DNA of 64,000 nucleotides from contig NZ_BAAAWO010000001.1 of assembly GCF_039535115.1 (NCBI RefSeq), positions 1,240,001 to 1,304,000 of the forward strand, read 5' to 3'. Below, one piece after another: positions 9,119-18,272 of the stretch. Source of the DNA: Paeniglutamicibacter sulfureus. Lineage in GTDB: Bacteria > Actinomycetota > Actinomycetes > Actinomycetales > Micrococcaceae. Positions within the stretch are counted from its first letter, which is position 1; every line of letters begins with the position of its first letter. The notes beneath the pieces were generated by a model. It did no database searches, was not told the origin of the DNA, and saw nothing but the letters and a program-made list of their open reading frames with translations. The position numbers were made by a program, and so were the translations under genes.

Positions 9119-9500
9119 TGGCGTTTTCGGTGGGCAAAGGCACCTTCCGTCCTCGCTGCGGAAGAGCGCCGGGAAAGGCATCAACGGCACCGGGAGTCCG
9201 ACCATCGGAGTCTCAGATGCCGGGCCTTCGGCGCAACAGAAGGCAACATTTCCCAGGCGCAGAACGCTCGTGACACAGATCACCCTACGATCGGGTAACC
9301 CCTCGTAGCGTTTTTGCCGCGGGCAATCGGCGATTTCTTCGAGAATGGCCTGGATTCCACGTGAATCAGACGAATGATCCCGCATTTATGGACAACGGTT
9401 GCAAAATATGGCCAACTATGTCCATGATTGCGCCGCATTCATTCGATAGTGGTTGAATGGCCAGTACCCCTTTTCTTTTTGATTGCTAAGGACACCCCTT
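9119..9500. other. Non-coding region upstream of metN
   Basis: No gene is evident. CTACGA (9285-9290) and TCGTAG (9303-9308) form a small hairpin just before TTTTT (9311-9315). I do not see a SAM riboswitch consensus. An operator-like repeat cluster at 9387-9426 is listed separately and probably carries the control of the methionine transporter. Confidence 0.5.
9387..9426. promoter_or_regulatory. Operator-like repeats before metNIQ
   Basis: TATGGACAAC (9387-9396) and TATGGCCAAC (9407-9416) are direct repeats 20 bp apart, about two helical turns. They are followed by TATGTCCATG (9417-9426). ATGGACA (9388-9394) and TGTCCAT (9419-9425) also form a perfect inverted repeat. The layout suggests binding by a dimeric regulator; which one is unknown. 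Confidence 0.4.
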
Positions 9501-10493
9501 TTGATCACAGTCACCGACCTGCGCAAGGTCTACCGGCAGGGCGGACGCGAAGTCGTCGCCCTGGATGGTGTCTCCTTGCACGTCGACGCCGGCCAAATCC
9601 ACGGCATCATCGGCCATTCCGGAGCAGGAAAATCAACGCTCGTCCGTTGCCTCACCCTGCTGGACCGACCCACCTCCGGGTCGGTCGCCGTTAACAACAA
9701 GGAACTGGCCAACGTGTCCGATGCCGATTTGCGCACCGCACGGCGACGCATCGGCATGGTCTTCCAGCACGCCAATCTCATGGATTCGCGCACCACGGCG
9801 CAGAATGTGGCTTTCCCGCTGGAGTTGATCGGCACACCCAAGGCCAAGATCACCGAAAAGGTCACCGCCCTGCTTGAGCTCGTCGGTCTGACCCAGTTTG
9901 CAGACGCCTACCCTGCCCAGCTCTCGGGCGGCCAGCGCCAGCGCGTGGGCATCGCCCGCGCCCTGTCGTCGGATCCCGACGTATTGCTTTGTGATGAGCC
10001 AACCAGCGCCCTGGATCCCAAGACCACCAACGAGATCCTCGAGCTCATCAAGTCGGTCCGCGACCGCCTGAACCTCACGGTTCTGATCATCACGCACGAA
10101 ATGAACGTCGTGAAGCAGGCCTGTGACTCGGTCTCGCTGCTGGAAGCCGGCCGCATCGTCGAGCACGGGGACATCGAAAAGGTCGTCGCCGACCCGGCCG
10201 GCCGTCTCTCCCAGGCGTTGTTGCCGATGCCCGGTGAATTGCCGGACAGCCTTCCCGCCGGAACCGTCCTGGACCTTCTGTACTCCGGCACCCAGGCAAC
10301 CGAGCCGGTAATCTCCTCGATTGCCCGTACGTTCAACACCGACGTAAACGTCCTGGCCGGCTCCGTCGAGCATCTCGGCGAACACCAATTCGCGCACATT
10401 CGCATCCAGCTTCCCGAGGGAGCAGACATCACCGGCATCACCAACCACCTGCTCGCCAACGGCGTCGCAGTCACCGTGAAGGAGGGCAAGTAA
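9501..10493 (+). CDS. metN: Methionine ABC transporter ATP-binding protein
   Basis: 330 residues. Walker A GHSGAGKST at about 38-46, Q-loop in VFQHANLM, ABC signature LSGGQRQRVGIARAL near 142, Walker [12 protein letters not shown] and a switch His in IITHEMN. The C-terminal 75 residues form the NIL domain that binds methionine and gives feedback inhibition in MetN. The start is TTG 9501, since AAGGA lies 8 nt upstream; another TTG at 9483 would overlap that site. metI follows after 3 nt and metQ after a further 130 nt, the standard metNIQ operon importing D/L-methionine. Substrate is inferred from family and gene order. Confidence 0.92.
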   Translation: MITVTDLRKVYRQGGREVVALDGVSLHVDAGQIHGIIGHSGAGKSTLVRCLTLLDRPTSGSVAVNNKELANVSDADLRTARRRIGMVFQHANLMDSRTTAQNVAFPLELIGTPKAKITEKVTALLELVGLTQFADAYPAQLSGGQRQRVGIARALSSDPDVLLCDEPTSALDPKTTNEILELIKSVRDRLNLTVLIITHEMNVVKQACDSVSLLEAGRIVEHGDIEKVVADPAGRLSQALLPMPGELPDSLPAGTVLDLLYSGTQATEPVISSIARTFNTDVNVLAGSVEHLGEHQFAHIRIQLPEGADITGITNHLLANGVAVTVKEGK

Positions 10494-10496
10494 GCA

Positions 10497-11177
10497 ATGG
10501 ACTTCTTCAATGACCTGATGACCAACCCCGGCATCACCAAGGCCATGTGGCCGGCGTTCCTCGAGACCCTGCAAATGACGGGCATCTCCGGCTTCTTCAC
10601 AGTCTTGGTGGGCCTGCCGCTGGGCGTTCTCCTGCTGAACACCGCCAAGAGCGGGTTGACCCCGATTCCTTGGTTGAATCTGCTGCTTTCCGGCGTCATC
10701 ACCAACATCACCCGTTCCATCCCCTTTGCCATCCTGATGCTGTCCCTGATCCCGTTCGCCACCCTGCTGGTCGGCGTCTCGCTGGGCCCGGTCGCCGCCT
10801 CGGTGTCGCTGACGATCGGCACCATCCCGTTCTTCGCCCGCCTGGTGGAATCCGCGCTGCGCGACGTCTCCACCGGAAAGATCGATGCGGCCCTGGTCAT
10901 GGGTTCGACGAAGATGCAGGTCACCCGCAAGGTCCTGGTCCCGGAAGCACTGCCGGGGATCATCGCGGCAACCACCACCACCGTCGTCACGCTCATCGGG
11001 TACTCCGCGATGGCCGGTCTGGTCGGCGGTGGCGGCCTGGGCCGTCTGGCCTACAACTACGGTTTCCAGCGCTATGACGGCACCGTGATGATCGTGACCA
11101 TCGTGATCATGGTTCTCCTGGTCCAGCTGGTCCAGATCCTCGGCGACCGGCTGGCCCGCCTCGTCGACCACCGCTAA
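10497..11177 (+). CDS. metI: Methionine ABC transporter permease
   Basis: 226 residues, MetI-type inner-membrane permease with about five transmembrane segments. The coupling-loop region reads ALVMGSTKMQVTRKVLVPEALPGIIA, and a glycine-rich GLVGGGGLGRLAYNYGF segment follows, typical of MetI. ATG 10497 begins 3 nt after the metN stop and GGAGGG precedes it by about 10 nt, inside metN, so the two are co-translated. It forms the channel for MetN and MetQ. Confidence 0.93.
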   Translation: MDFFNDLMTNPGITKAMWPAFLETLQMTGISGFFTVLVGLPLGVLLLNTAKSGLTPIPWLNLLLSGVITNITRSIPFAILMLSLIPFATLLVGVSLGPVAASVSLTIGTIPFFARLVESALRDVSTGKIDAALVMGSTKMQVTRKVLVPEALPGIIAATTTTVVTLIGYSAMAGLVGGGGLGRLAYNYGFQRYDGTVMIVTIVIMVLLVQLVQILGDRLARLVDHR

Positions 11178-11309
11178 ACCGTCGGGGCCCTGCCCCGGCA
11201 CCAAAGAATTCCGACGGCTCATCCCGCCGGCGCGCAGCCAGTAGCCGCTAGCTGCGTTTGTTTTCCGCTGTCGCCGACACCGGAACTTGATGAAAAGGAA
11301 GCGCATCCC

Positions 11310-12161
11310 ATGCGTAAGAAACTCGCACTTGCCCTGACCGGTGTCGCCACGTTGTTCGCACTGACGGCTTGCGGAGGCGGCACTGCCACCACCCCCAGCG
11401 CGGAAGCAACCCTCGACCCGGCCAACCCGACCATTGTGAAGGTCGGCTCCAGCCCGATCCCGCATGCCCAGATCCTCCAGTACATCGATGAGAACCTGGC
11501 CAAGGATGCGGGCATCGACCTGGAAATCACCGAAATCGACGACTACCAGACGCCGAACATCGCACTGGCCGACAAGACCCTGGATGCCAACTACTTCCAG
11601 ACCGAGGCATACCTCGCAGACCAGGTGAAGTCCAAGGGATACAAGTTCGAGCACGGCGCGGGCATCCACGTCGAGCCGCTGACCGTCTTCTCCAAGAAGT
11701 TCAAGGACATCGCCGAGGTCACCGAGGGCTCCACCGTGCTGCTGAACAACGACCCGGTGAACCAGCTGCGCGGCCTGCGCGTCCTGGAAACCGCCGGCGT
11801 GCTCACCGGCCTCGAGGACACCGACTCGGCACTGACCCTTGAGGGCGACGAAGCCAAGAACCCGAAGAAGCTGACGTTCAAGGAAGTCAACTCCGAACAG
11901 GTTCCCAAGTTCTACGCCGAGGATCCGACCATCGGCCTGTCCATCATCAACGGCAACTACATCGCCCAGGCGAAGCTGAACCTGGACGAGGTCGTTGCCC
12001 AGGAATCGGCCATCGACAACCCGAACGCCAACTTCCTCACCTGGCGTGAAGGCGAAAAGACCGCGGCCATCGCCAAGCTCGAAGAGCTTCTCCACTCGGC
12101 CGAGGTTGGAGACTACATCAAGAAGACCTGGACCGACGGAAGCGTCATCCCCGCCTTCTAG
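11310..12161 (+). CDS. metQ: Methionine-binding lipoprotein
   Basis: 283 residues, NlpA/MetQ family. The signal peptide ends in lipobox LTAC with lipidated Cys 21. The mature protein has the family hallmarks VKVGSSPIPHAQIL, an ALADKTLDANYFQTEAYL segment, and AEDPTIGLSIINGNYIAQA near the C-terminus. It captures methionine outside the membrane for MetNI. AAAAGGAAG before ATG 11310 is a good ribosome-binding site. The 132-nt space after metI has no strong terminator, so it is probably on the same mRNA, perhaps with its own boost. Confidence 0.92.
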   Translation: MRKKLALALTGVATLFALTACGGGTATTPSAEATLDPANPTIVKVGSSPIPHAQILQYIDENLAKDAGIDLEITEIDDYQTPNIALADKTLDANYFQTEAYLADQVKSKGYKFEHGAGIHVEPLTVFSKKFKDIAEVTEGSTVLLNNDPVNQLRGLRVLETAGVLTGLEDTDSALTLEGDEAKNPKKLTFKEVNSEQVPKFYAEDPTIGLSIINGNYIAQAKLNLDEVVAQESAIDNPNANFLTWREGEKTAAIAKLEELLHSAEVGDYIKKTWTDGSVIPAF

Positions 12162-12207
12162 GCCCCACCCCACTCCCGGCGGCAATCGCGGCCGGGCAGT
12201 GAACCCG

Positions 12208-12268
12208 AGAACGCGCTGTTCCCCCTGCTTCTGCCTTGCGGCTGGAGGGGGGAACAGCGCGTTCTTTG
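12208..12268 (+). terminator. Strong terminator after metNIQ
   Basis: A perfect stem of about 18 bp (AGAACGCGCTGTTCCCCC at 12208-12225 with its complement at 12247-12264) closes on a 21-nt loop and is followed by TTTGTCTC. Confidence 0.75.
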
Positions 12269-12391
12269 TCTCTGAATCGCCTCATTTCCCACCGCAGGCC
12301 CGGCGCATCCTGCCTGGTGCCCGACGTTGGTCGCCACAGGCGTTGCTCCCCTCCGTCTCCGCTGCCGGCAACGCCCGAGTGCACCCGGCGC

Positions 12392-12400
12392 TTATCCACA
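12392..12400 (+). promoter_or_regulatory. Isolated DnaA-box sequence
   Basis: TTATCCACA is an exact match to the classical DnaA box and lies about 43 bp before the DUF222-HNH start codon. It is single, so it is not an origin. It could link the gene to DnaA or be chance. Confidence 0.3.
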
Positions 12401-12442
12401 ACCCCGCCACGTGCCACCCACACGCGTGGCGCCAGGCGCATC

Positions 12443-14350
12443 ATGGGAGACATGGGCACAGCCACCGGCATCATCGACGCGGCACTGACCGCGCTCAACG
12501 GGGCACTGGGAACCGGGACCACCGGCCCAACCCCGAATGCCGGCACGCCCATCGACCCGTTGCGAACCCTTGCAGCGCTCGAACTCCTGCTGCGCCGGAC
12601 CGTTGATGCTGCGGATCGGTCCATCGGTGGCTCTCCGGTCCGCGCCGCGGCCTTTGCGCGACTATCCGAGCGCTTCGCCCATGCGGGCAGCCACGCGCAA
12701 ATCATCGCCGCGGGCTCGTGCGACATGACCGAGGTCAATACGTTGACCGACGGCGCGCTGGCCGAGCTCAACCGAGTGTTGGCCGCACCGGAGCCCTTCG
12801 CCCACGGAGATACGCAGCTTCCTGCCGACGCCGTGAGCGCCGCCGATCGCAAACCGCTGCACAAAGGCACCCCAGAGTTTCTGGAGTCCCAGTTCAATCT
12901 CGACTACTTCACTGCCGAGCACCGCGTGAAATCCCACGATCGGCTGCTGCCGCATCTCGATGCCGACGGGCAGAGTGCCCCGGCCAGTTACCCACAATTG
13001 GGCAGTATCCTGGCGTCGGGTTCAGTCGATCCGCGCGCCATTGCCAGCGCCGCGGCCAAGCTCGCGGCACTCGAGCCCTCCATCGAAATCCAACCGGATC
13101 CCCACGACGTTCGCACCAAGCTCGAGGCCCTGGTAGCAGGCACCTTGGCCACCGCCGGACAGAAGACCGTCGAAAAGTTGATCAAGCGGGCATCCGTCGA
13201 CCTTGACCGCAGTGTTCTCGACCGCGAGGAAGCCATCATGGAGCGCAACCTCAACCTGCGTTTCAAGGGCAAACGGCCCACCGGCTATGTCTGGGAGTTG
13301 ACCACCGACGCCGTGGGCCACGAACAACTGATGAGCTTGGCCGACGATCAGAACAACCCCCGCACTTCCTCCGGCCAGCTCCCCGTCCCCACCGATCGTG
13401 GCAATGCCGATGAGCCCGGCGAGGACGAGGCCATGGACTGCATCCCCACTACCGCCGACGCCGATACCGCGAGCTCCCCCGAGGACGACGCCGACGGCAG
13501 CGGCTCCTCGGAGGATGCCACGGACATGTCCACGGACGACAATCCTTCCACCGCTGGTGTCCGATTCACCGCATCGGGCACTCCCGGTACACTCGGCACC
13601 CCCTTCGACCAGGACTTCCTCCCCATCCCCGATTGGGCGGCAAACCCCGACACGCCGGTCGACCAACGCCCACGCGCGGGCTTCAACGACGTTGGCCACC
13701 CGATTGTCATCTCTCCCGAGGAAGCACCGCTCCCCGGGGAGACCGCCAAGGAAACAAACGCCAGGTTGCGCGCACGCAGGCTCTACCAGGTGGTGTTCGA
13801 CGCAATCACCAGATTGATCGACCCGCAAACACCCGAGGACGTGTGGATGCCGATGGGCTCCCGCATAGACATCCTGGTGACGATTACCTACGATGCCCTG
13901 GCCGGGATCACCACCGAACCCGGCTTCACCCAGCACGGAGAACTCGTTTCCGCTGCAACAGCGCGTCGGCTGGCCTGCAATGCTGGAATCCTGCCGCTGG
14001 TCATGGGCGGCAACAGCCAGCCGCTGGATCTTGGCAGGAAAATTCGTTACTTCACCAAGGCGCAGAAGCGGGCCATCGCCGCCCGCGACCGCGGCTGTGC
14101 AAATCCCGGTTGTTCGATGCCGGTGCACCGCACTGAAGTCCACCACATCAAGGCGTTTTCCGAAGGTGGGAAGACCAATGTGTCCAACGGGTTGTTATTG
14201 TGCATCCGCTGCCACACTGCCTACCATGCGGGGCATTTTGAGGTCGTTGTGATCGCCCAAATCCCCCATGTGGTGCTGCCCGCATCGCGGGATCCGCTGC
14301 GATTACCCAGGCGGAACTGGGTCTTCCATCCGGAAACCGCAGCTGCCTGA
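12443..14350 (+). CDS. DUF222 / 13E12-repeat protein with C-terminal HNH endonuclease domain
   Basis: About 635 residues. The N-terminal two thirds look like DUF222 (13E12 repeat family): alpha-helical, with VLDREEAIMERNLNLRFKGKRPTGYVWELTTDA. An acidic, Asp/Ser/Thr-rich linker of some 60 residues follows (DADTASSPEDDADGSGSSED), then the HNH domain: RDRGCANPGC..., VHHIKAFSEGGKTNVSNGLLLC..CH with the zinc cysteines and catalytic His pair present. Family members are abundant, multi-copy and variable in actinobacteria. Some have been proposed to be mobile-intron or homing-like nucleases, but function is not established. ATG 12443 or ATG 12452 are both possible starts. A lone DnaA-box sequence sits just upstream. 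Confidence 0.85.
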   Translation: MGDMGTATGIIDAALTALNGALGTGTTGPTPNAGTPIDPLRTLAALELLLRRTVDAADRSIGGSPVRAAAFARLSERFAHAGSHAQIIAAGSCDMTEVNTLTDGALAELNRVLAAPEPFAHGDTQLPADAVSAADRKPLHKGTPEFLESQFNLDYFTAEHRVKSHDRLLPHLDADGQSAPASYPQLGSILASGSVDPRAIASAAAKLAALEPSIEIQPDPHDVRTKLEALVAGTLATAGQKTVEKLIKRASVDLDRSVLDREEAIMERNLNLRFKGKRPTGYVWELTTDAVGHEQLMSLADDQNNPRTSSGQLPVPTDRGNADEPGEDEAMDCIPTTADADTASSPEDDADGSGSSEDATDMSTDDNPSTAGVRFTASGTPGTLGTPFDQDFLPIPDWAANPDTPVDQRPRAGFNDVGHPIVISPEEAPLPGETAKETNARLRARRLYQVVFDAITRLIDPQTPEDVWMPMGSRIDILVTITYDALAGITTEPGFTQHGELVSAATARRLACNAGILPLVMGGNSQPLDLGRKIRYFTKAQKRAIAARDRGCANPGCSMPVHRTEVHHIKAFSEGGKTNVSNGLLLCIRCHTAYHAGHFEVVVIAQIPHVVLPASRDPLRLPRRNWVFHPETAAA

Positions 14351-14454
14351 TCTTCTCCATTCATCGCGTAGGTCACCGTGGTCCACTGACCCAGTCGCGG
14401 CACGCGGCCAACGCCTCCCTACTGTCATATGCGCGGTGTGATAGAACAACGGGA

Positions 14455-14877
14455 ATGGAGAACATTGCGTATTCACTCACTAAGCAGATCGAGGCCATCG
14501 AGCTGATCGGTTTGTACAACGCAGTCGGCTGGAGCGCCTACACGAACTCCCCCGATACCCTGTTGGCCGCGATTCAAGGATCGCACACGGTAGCTGTTGT
14601 CCACGTCGGCAACCAGCTGGTCGGCTTGGCCCGGAGCATTTCCGATGGCGCTTCGATCTGCTACCTGCAGGATATTCTTGTCCACCCGGATCACCACCGG
14701 GCAGGGATTGGCCGCGGGCTTGCCGAGCTGATCTTCGCGCAATATCCAGGCGTTCGGCAGAAAGTCCTGTTGACCGACGATGAGCCCGGGCAGAAGGCGT
14801 TCTACGAGTCGCTCGGCATGACGCAGGCCAGCGAGTTCCCTTCCGGTGCAATGCTTGCCTTCGTCAAATGCGACTAA
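14455..14877 (+). CDS. GNAT-family N-acetyltransferase
   Basis: 140 residues. The acetyl-CoA binding core is clear: LQDILVHPDHHRAGIGRGLAELIF (beta4 and the R/Q-x-x-G-x-G loop, here HRAGIG) and a C-terminal AFYESLGMTQ. It transfers an acetyl group to an unknown amine, possibly a small molecule. Monocistronic: 104 nt after the HNH gene and convergent with the permease gene. There is no good ribosome-binding site at ATG 14455. Family confident, substrate unknown. Confidence 0.85.
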   Translation: MENIAYSLTKQIEAIELIGLYNAVGWSAYTNSPDTLLAAIQGSHTVAVVHVGNQLVGLARSISDGASICYLQDILVHPDHHRAGIGRGLAELIFAQYPGVRQKVLLTDDEPGQKAFYESLGMTQASEFPSGAMLAFVKCD

Positions 14878-15051
14878 GTTGAAGGCCGAAGCCCTGATCG
14901 GAGTGCGTGCCCCGGGCCAATACCCCGGTGCTGCGCGAAGATATCAACGGCGCCGGCGCCTGCCTCTGAATCAGAGAGACTTAATACACCGTCGGTCACA
15001 GATTAACCGCTACCGCAACTGGCTAGCCAGGCAGCCAGCCGCTCTTACGTC

Positions 15052-16578
15052 CTACTTGGCCGCAAGCTCCGGCTCAGCAATCTCTTCCATCGCCGCCACC
15101 TGATCCGCATGCTTTTCGTCAAGGCGAGAGTGGCTGCGTCCGTAGCCGAAGTAGATCAGCACGCCGAGAACCAACCACACAACAAAGTAGATCCACGTCT
15201 CGACGGCCAGGTTGAGCATCAGATAGGTGCACAGCAGGGCCGAGACAATTGGGATGACCGGACCGAACGGTACCCGGAAGGCCGGCTTGAGATCCGGGCG
15301 CTTGCGGCGCAACACGATGATGCCCAGGCTGACCATCACGAACGCCGAAAGCGTGCCGATATTGATCATTTCCTCGAGCACGTCCACTCGGGTGAACCCG
15401 GCCACCAGGGCAACCAGGGAACCGCAAATTACGGTGATGCGCACCGGGGTGCCGCGTTTGGCACTGGTCTTGGACAGGGAGTGCGGCAGCAGCCCGTCGC
15501 GGCTGATGGCCAGCACCACTCGCGAGAGCCCCATCAGCAGCACCATGACCACTGTGGTTAGGCCGATGAGCGAGCCGACGGCGATGACCGATGCTGCCCC
15601 GTCGTTGCCTACCAGCGAGAACGCGGTGGCCAGCGTCGGGGTTTCGACCGCTGCCAGATCCTTGTAGGACACCATGCCCGTCAGTGCGAATGAGACACCC
15701 ACGTACAGCAGCGTGGTCAGGGCAAGGCCGGCGAAGATGCCGCGGGGCAGCGTCTTGTTCGGGTTGGTGACCTCTTCGGCGCTGGTTGCCACGACGTCGA
15801 AGCCGACGAACGCGAAGAAGACCAGCGCGGCTCCGGCCAGCACACCCATCATGCCGTACTGTGCCGGAGCGGCACCCGTGGCAAAGGCGAAGAGCGACTG
15901 CTTGAGCACGTCGGTGGTGCCATCCCCCGTGGCCGGAATGGCTTCCGGGATGAACGGAGTGAAGTTCTCCGCCTTGATGTAGAACAGACCGGCGACGATG
16001 ACAAAGAGCACGACGGCGATCTTGATGATGGTGAACACATTCCCGACCGTGGCTGACAGCTTGGTGCCCATGACGAGCAACAGCGTGAACAGCGCAACGA
16101 TCAGCAATGGTCCCCAGCTCATGGTGACGATGCCTAGGTCAATGGTGGGTGAGAGGTGTACTCCCACGAGCTGGAAAACTTCGGTGAGGTAGATACCCCA
16201 ATACTTGGCGATCACCGCAGTCGCCGTGAAAAGTTCGAGGATCAGGTTCCAACCGATGATCCACGCGACGAACTCGCCCATGGTGGCGTAGGAGAACACA
16301 TAAGCCGAACCCGCGACGGGGATCGCCGTCGCGAATTCCGCGTAGCACATGATGGCCATGGCGCAGGTCAGTGCGGCGATCACGAATGACAGCGTGACTG
16401 CGGGACCGGAAAAGCTTGCTGCGGCCCGTGCGCCCACGGAGAAGATTCCGGCGCCCACCGACACTGCGACACCCATGATCATCAGATCCCAAGTGTTCAG
16501 GGACCGCTTGAGCTGTCGTCCCGGTTCCGCGGCGTCTGCCAGGAAACTCTCCACGGGTTTGGTACGAAAAAGGCTCAC
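15052..16578 (-). CDS. APC-superfamily amino acid permease (cationic amino acid transporter-like)
   Basis: 508 residues with about twelve membrane segments. The N-terminal LNTWDLMIMGVAVSVGAGIFSVG matches the conserved first helix of APC permeases (GAGIF). MCYAEFATAIPVAGSAYVFSYATMGEFVAWIIGW is the second signature region. The C-terminal extension with extra hydrophobic segments after FRVPFGPVIPIVS is the CAT (SLC7A1-4-like) pattern, which suggests cationic or broad amino acid uptake. Start GTG 16578 is preferred over TTG 16596, because GAGGA lies 5 nt before it. Single-gene unit. The substrate is a guess. Confidence 0.87.
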   Translation of the reverse strand: MSLFRTKPVESFLADAAEPGRQLKRSLNTWDLMIMGVAVSVGAGIFSVGARAAASFSGPAVTLSFVIAALTCAMAIMCYAEFATAIPVAGSAYVFSYATMGEFVAWIIGWNLILELFTATAVIAKYWGIYLTEVFQLVGVHLSPTIDLGIVTMSWGPLLIVALFTLLLVMGTKLSATVGNVFTIIKIAVVLFVIVAGLFYIKAENFTPFIPEAIPATGDGTTDVLKQSLFAFATGAAPAQYGMMGVLAGAALVFFAFVGFDVVATSAEEVTNPNKTLPRGIFAGLALTTLLYVGVSFALTGMVSYKDLAAVETPTLATAFSLVGNDGAASVIAVGSLIGLTTVVMVLLMGLSRVVLAISRDGLLPHSLSKTSAKRGTPVRITVICGSLVALVAGFTRVDVLEEMINIGTLSAFVMVSLGIIVLRRKRPDLKPAFRVPFGPVIPIVSALLCTYLMLNLAVETWIYFVVWLVLGVLIYFGYGRSHSRLDEKHADQVAAMEEIAEPELAAK

Positions 16579-16958
16579 TGAATTCCTCGGCGGCAACGAA
16601 ACGCGAAAACTAACCGGACAAGCGTAGCCGCGTCGCCAATACGCCCTGGCGAACCGATCGCCCCGGGTGCGTCCCTGCGCCGGGAATCAGAGCACCCGCC
16701 CCCACACCCGAACAGGTCAAACAATCGATATCTGACGTACCGTTTTACTGTTCCCTGCATTCCCGTAGACGGCTGTGCCGCTTTCCCCCACAGGCCGCGG
16801 CCCCGCAGAAAAGCCGGAGGGGAAAGTGGCCTAGACCTCACCAAATTTTATTCTCAACGCGGCGTGAAGTACCCGAACAAATGAAAATACCCCCGGAAAC
16901 TGCTGCATCAAGCGATTGACACGGCAGCATCCGGGGGCTTTCACAGCACTTGTTGGGG
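16579..16958. other. Intergenic region between hemL and the permease gene
   Basis: No gene is supported; an 89-codon open frame on the minus strand has no family features. The region holds the upstream sequence of the permease gene and the hemL terminator. I could not identify a convincing promoter by eye. Confidence 0.5.
16884..16943 (-). terminator. Terminator after hemL (end of the haem operon)
   Basis: Read on the minus strand, CCCCCGG and CCGGGGG (16931-16937 and 16890-16896) pair, extended by GCTGC/GCAGC after a small bulge. TATTTTCATTT follows. It closes the long minus-strand haem operon. Confidence 0.7.
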
Positions 16959-18272
16959 CTAGACGGTGGGAACCGCCGATGCCGCCGCGCGTGCGGCAGC
17001 CGGAAGCGCAGCGAAGATCTTTTCCATGGCGTCATCGTCGTGCGCCGAGGACAGGAACCAGGCCTCGAATACGCTCGGCGGCAGGTAGATTCCCGCTTCC
17101 AGCATCGAGTGGAAGAACGGTGCGTAGCGGTATGCTTCCTGCGCCTGGGCCTGTTCGTAGTTGTGCACCCCGTGTTCCGAGGTGCCGAAGGCGACCGAGA
17201 ACAGGTTGCCGGCACGCTGGATCGAGTGGTCGACACCGGCGGCACCCAGTGCCTCGGTGAGGGCCGCCTGCAGCTGCAGGGACTTCTCGTCGATGTGCGC
17301 GTAGACCTCGGCGGTGGCGTTGGTCAGCTGGGCAATGCCGGCGGCCATGGCCACCGGGTTGCCCGAGAGCGTGCCGGCCTGGTACACCGGGCCCAGCGGG
17401 GCCAGGTAGTCCATGACCTCCGCGCGGCCGCCCAGGGCAGCTGTGGGCAGGCCGCCGCCGATGACCTTGCCGAAGGTGTAGAGATCCGGGGTCCAGCCCT
17501 CGGTGCGGCCCGTCAGTCCCCAGTAGCCGGCGTCCGAGGCGCGGAACCCGGTGAGCACCTCATCCAAGATCAGCAGCGCGCCGTTGGCGCGAGTGGTCTC
17601 GGCCAGGAACTTGTTGAAGCCGGCTTCCGGGGTGACAACACCCATGTTGCAGGGTGCCGATTCGGTGATGACCGCCGCGATCCGTTCCCCGTGCTCGGCG
17701 AACGCGGTGGTGATGGCCTCGCGGTCATTGTACGGCAGCACCAGGGTTTCGGCGGCGGTGGCCGCGGTGACTCCTGCTGAGCCGGGCAGTGCCAGGGTCG
17801 CCAGGCCGGAGCCGGCGGCGGCCAGCAGTCCGTCGAGGTGGCCGTGGTAGCAGCCGGCGAACTTCACGATCAGGTCGCGGCCGGTGTAGCCGCGGGCCAG
17901 GCGCACCGCGGTCATGGTGGCCTCGGTGCCGGTGGAGACCATGCGCATGCGCTCGACGCCGCCGAAGCGATCCATCACCAGGCGGGCCAGCTTGCCCTCG
18001 TCGGGCGTGGAGGCGCCGAAGGACAGGCCGCGGTCGACCGCCGCGTGGACCGCATCCTGGATGGCGGGGTGGGCGTGGCCCAGCAACGCCGGTCCCCAGG
18101 AGCAGACCAGGTCGACGTAGGAGTTGCCATCGGCGTCGGTCAGGTAGGCGCCCTTGGCACCGACCATGAACGGGGGAACCCCGCCGACCGAGCCGAAGGC
18201 GCGCACCGGGGAGTTCACCCCGCCGGGCATGAGCTGCTGGGCGGTGGCGAAGAGTTCTGCGGAGCTGGTCAT
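16959..18272 (-). CDS. hemL: Glutamate-1-semialdehyde 2,1-aminomutase
   Basis: 437 residues, PLP-dependent class III aminotransferase fold that converts glutamate-1-semialdehyde to 5-aminolaevulinate. Visible landmarks are [15 protein letters not shown] near the N-terminus, [33 protein letters not shown], and the PLP lysine in [11 protein letters not shown] near residue 266. ATG 18272 is chosen since GAAGGA lies 6 nt upstream, and it overlaps the hemB stop (TAATG). A longer reading would begin inside hemB. It is the last gene of the operon, placed beside hemB, which uses its product. Confidence 0.95.
   Translation of the reverse strand: MTSSAELFATAQQLMPGGVNSPVRAFGSVGGVPPFMVGAKGAYLTDADGNSYVDLVCSWGPALLGHAHPAIQDAVHAAVDRGLSFGASTPDEGKLARLVMDRFGGVERMRMVSTGTEATMTAVRLARGYTGRDLIVKFAGCYHGHLDGLLAAAGSGLATLALPGSAGVTAATAAETLVLPYNDREAITTAFAEHGERIAAVITESAPCNMGVVTPEAGFNKFLAETTRANGALLILDEVLTGFRASDAGYWGLTGRTEGWTPDLYTFGKVIGGGLPTAALGGRAEVMDYLAPLGPVYQAGTLSGNPVAMAAGIAQLTNATAEVYAHIDEKSLQLQAALTEALGAAGVDHSIQRAGNLFSVAFGTSEHGVHNYEQAQAQEAYRYAPFFHSMLEAGIYLPPSVFEAWFLSSAHDDDAMEKIFAALPAAARAAASAVPTV

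Noticed and set aside
9119..9500. A SAM riboswitch upstream of metNIQ
   Set aside because: I looked for SAM-I, SAM-II and SAM-IV-like conserved cores and could not find one; the repeats fit a protein operator better.
9633..12185. An 850-codon open frame on the minus strand across metN, metI and metQ
   Set aside because: It runs opposite three clear transporter genes and has the same antisense composition; no family motif is present.
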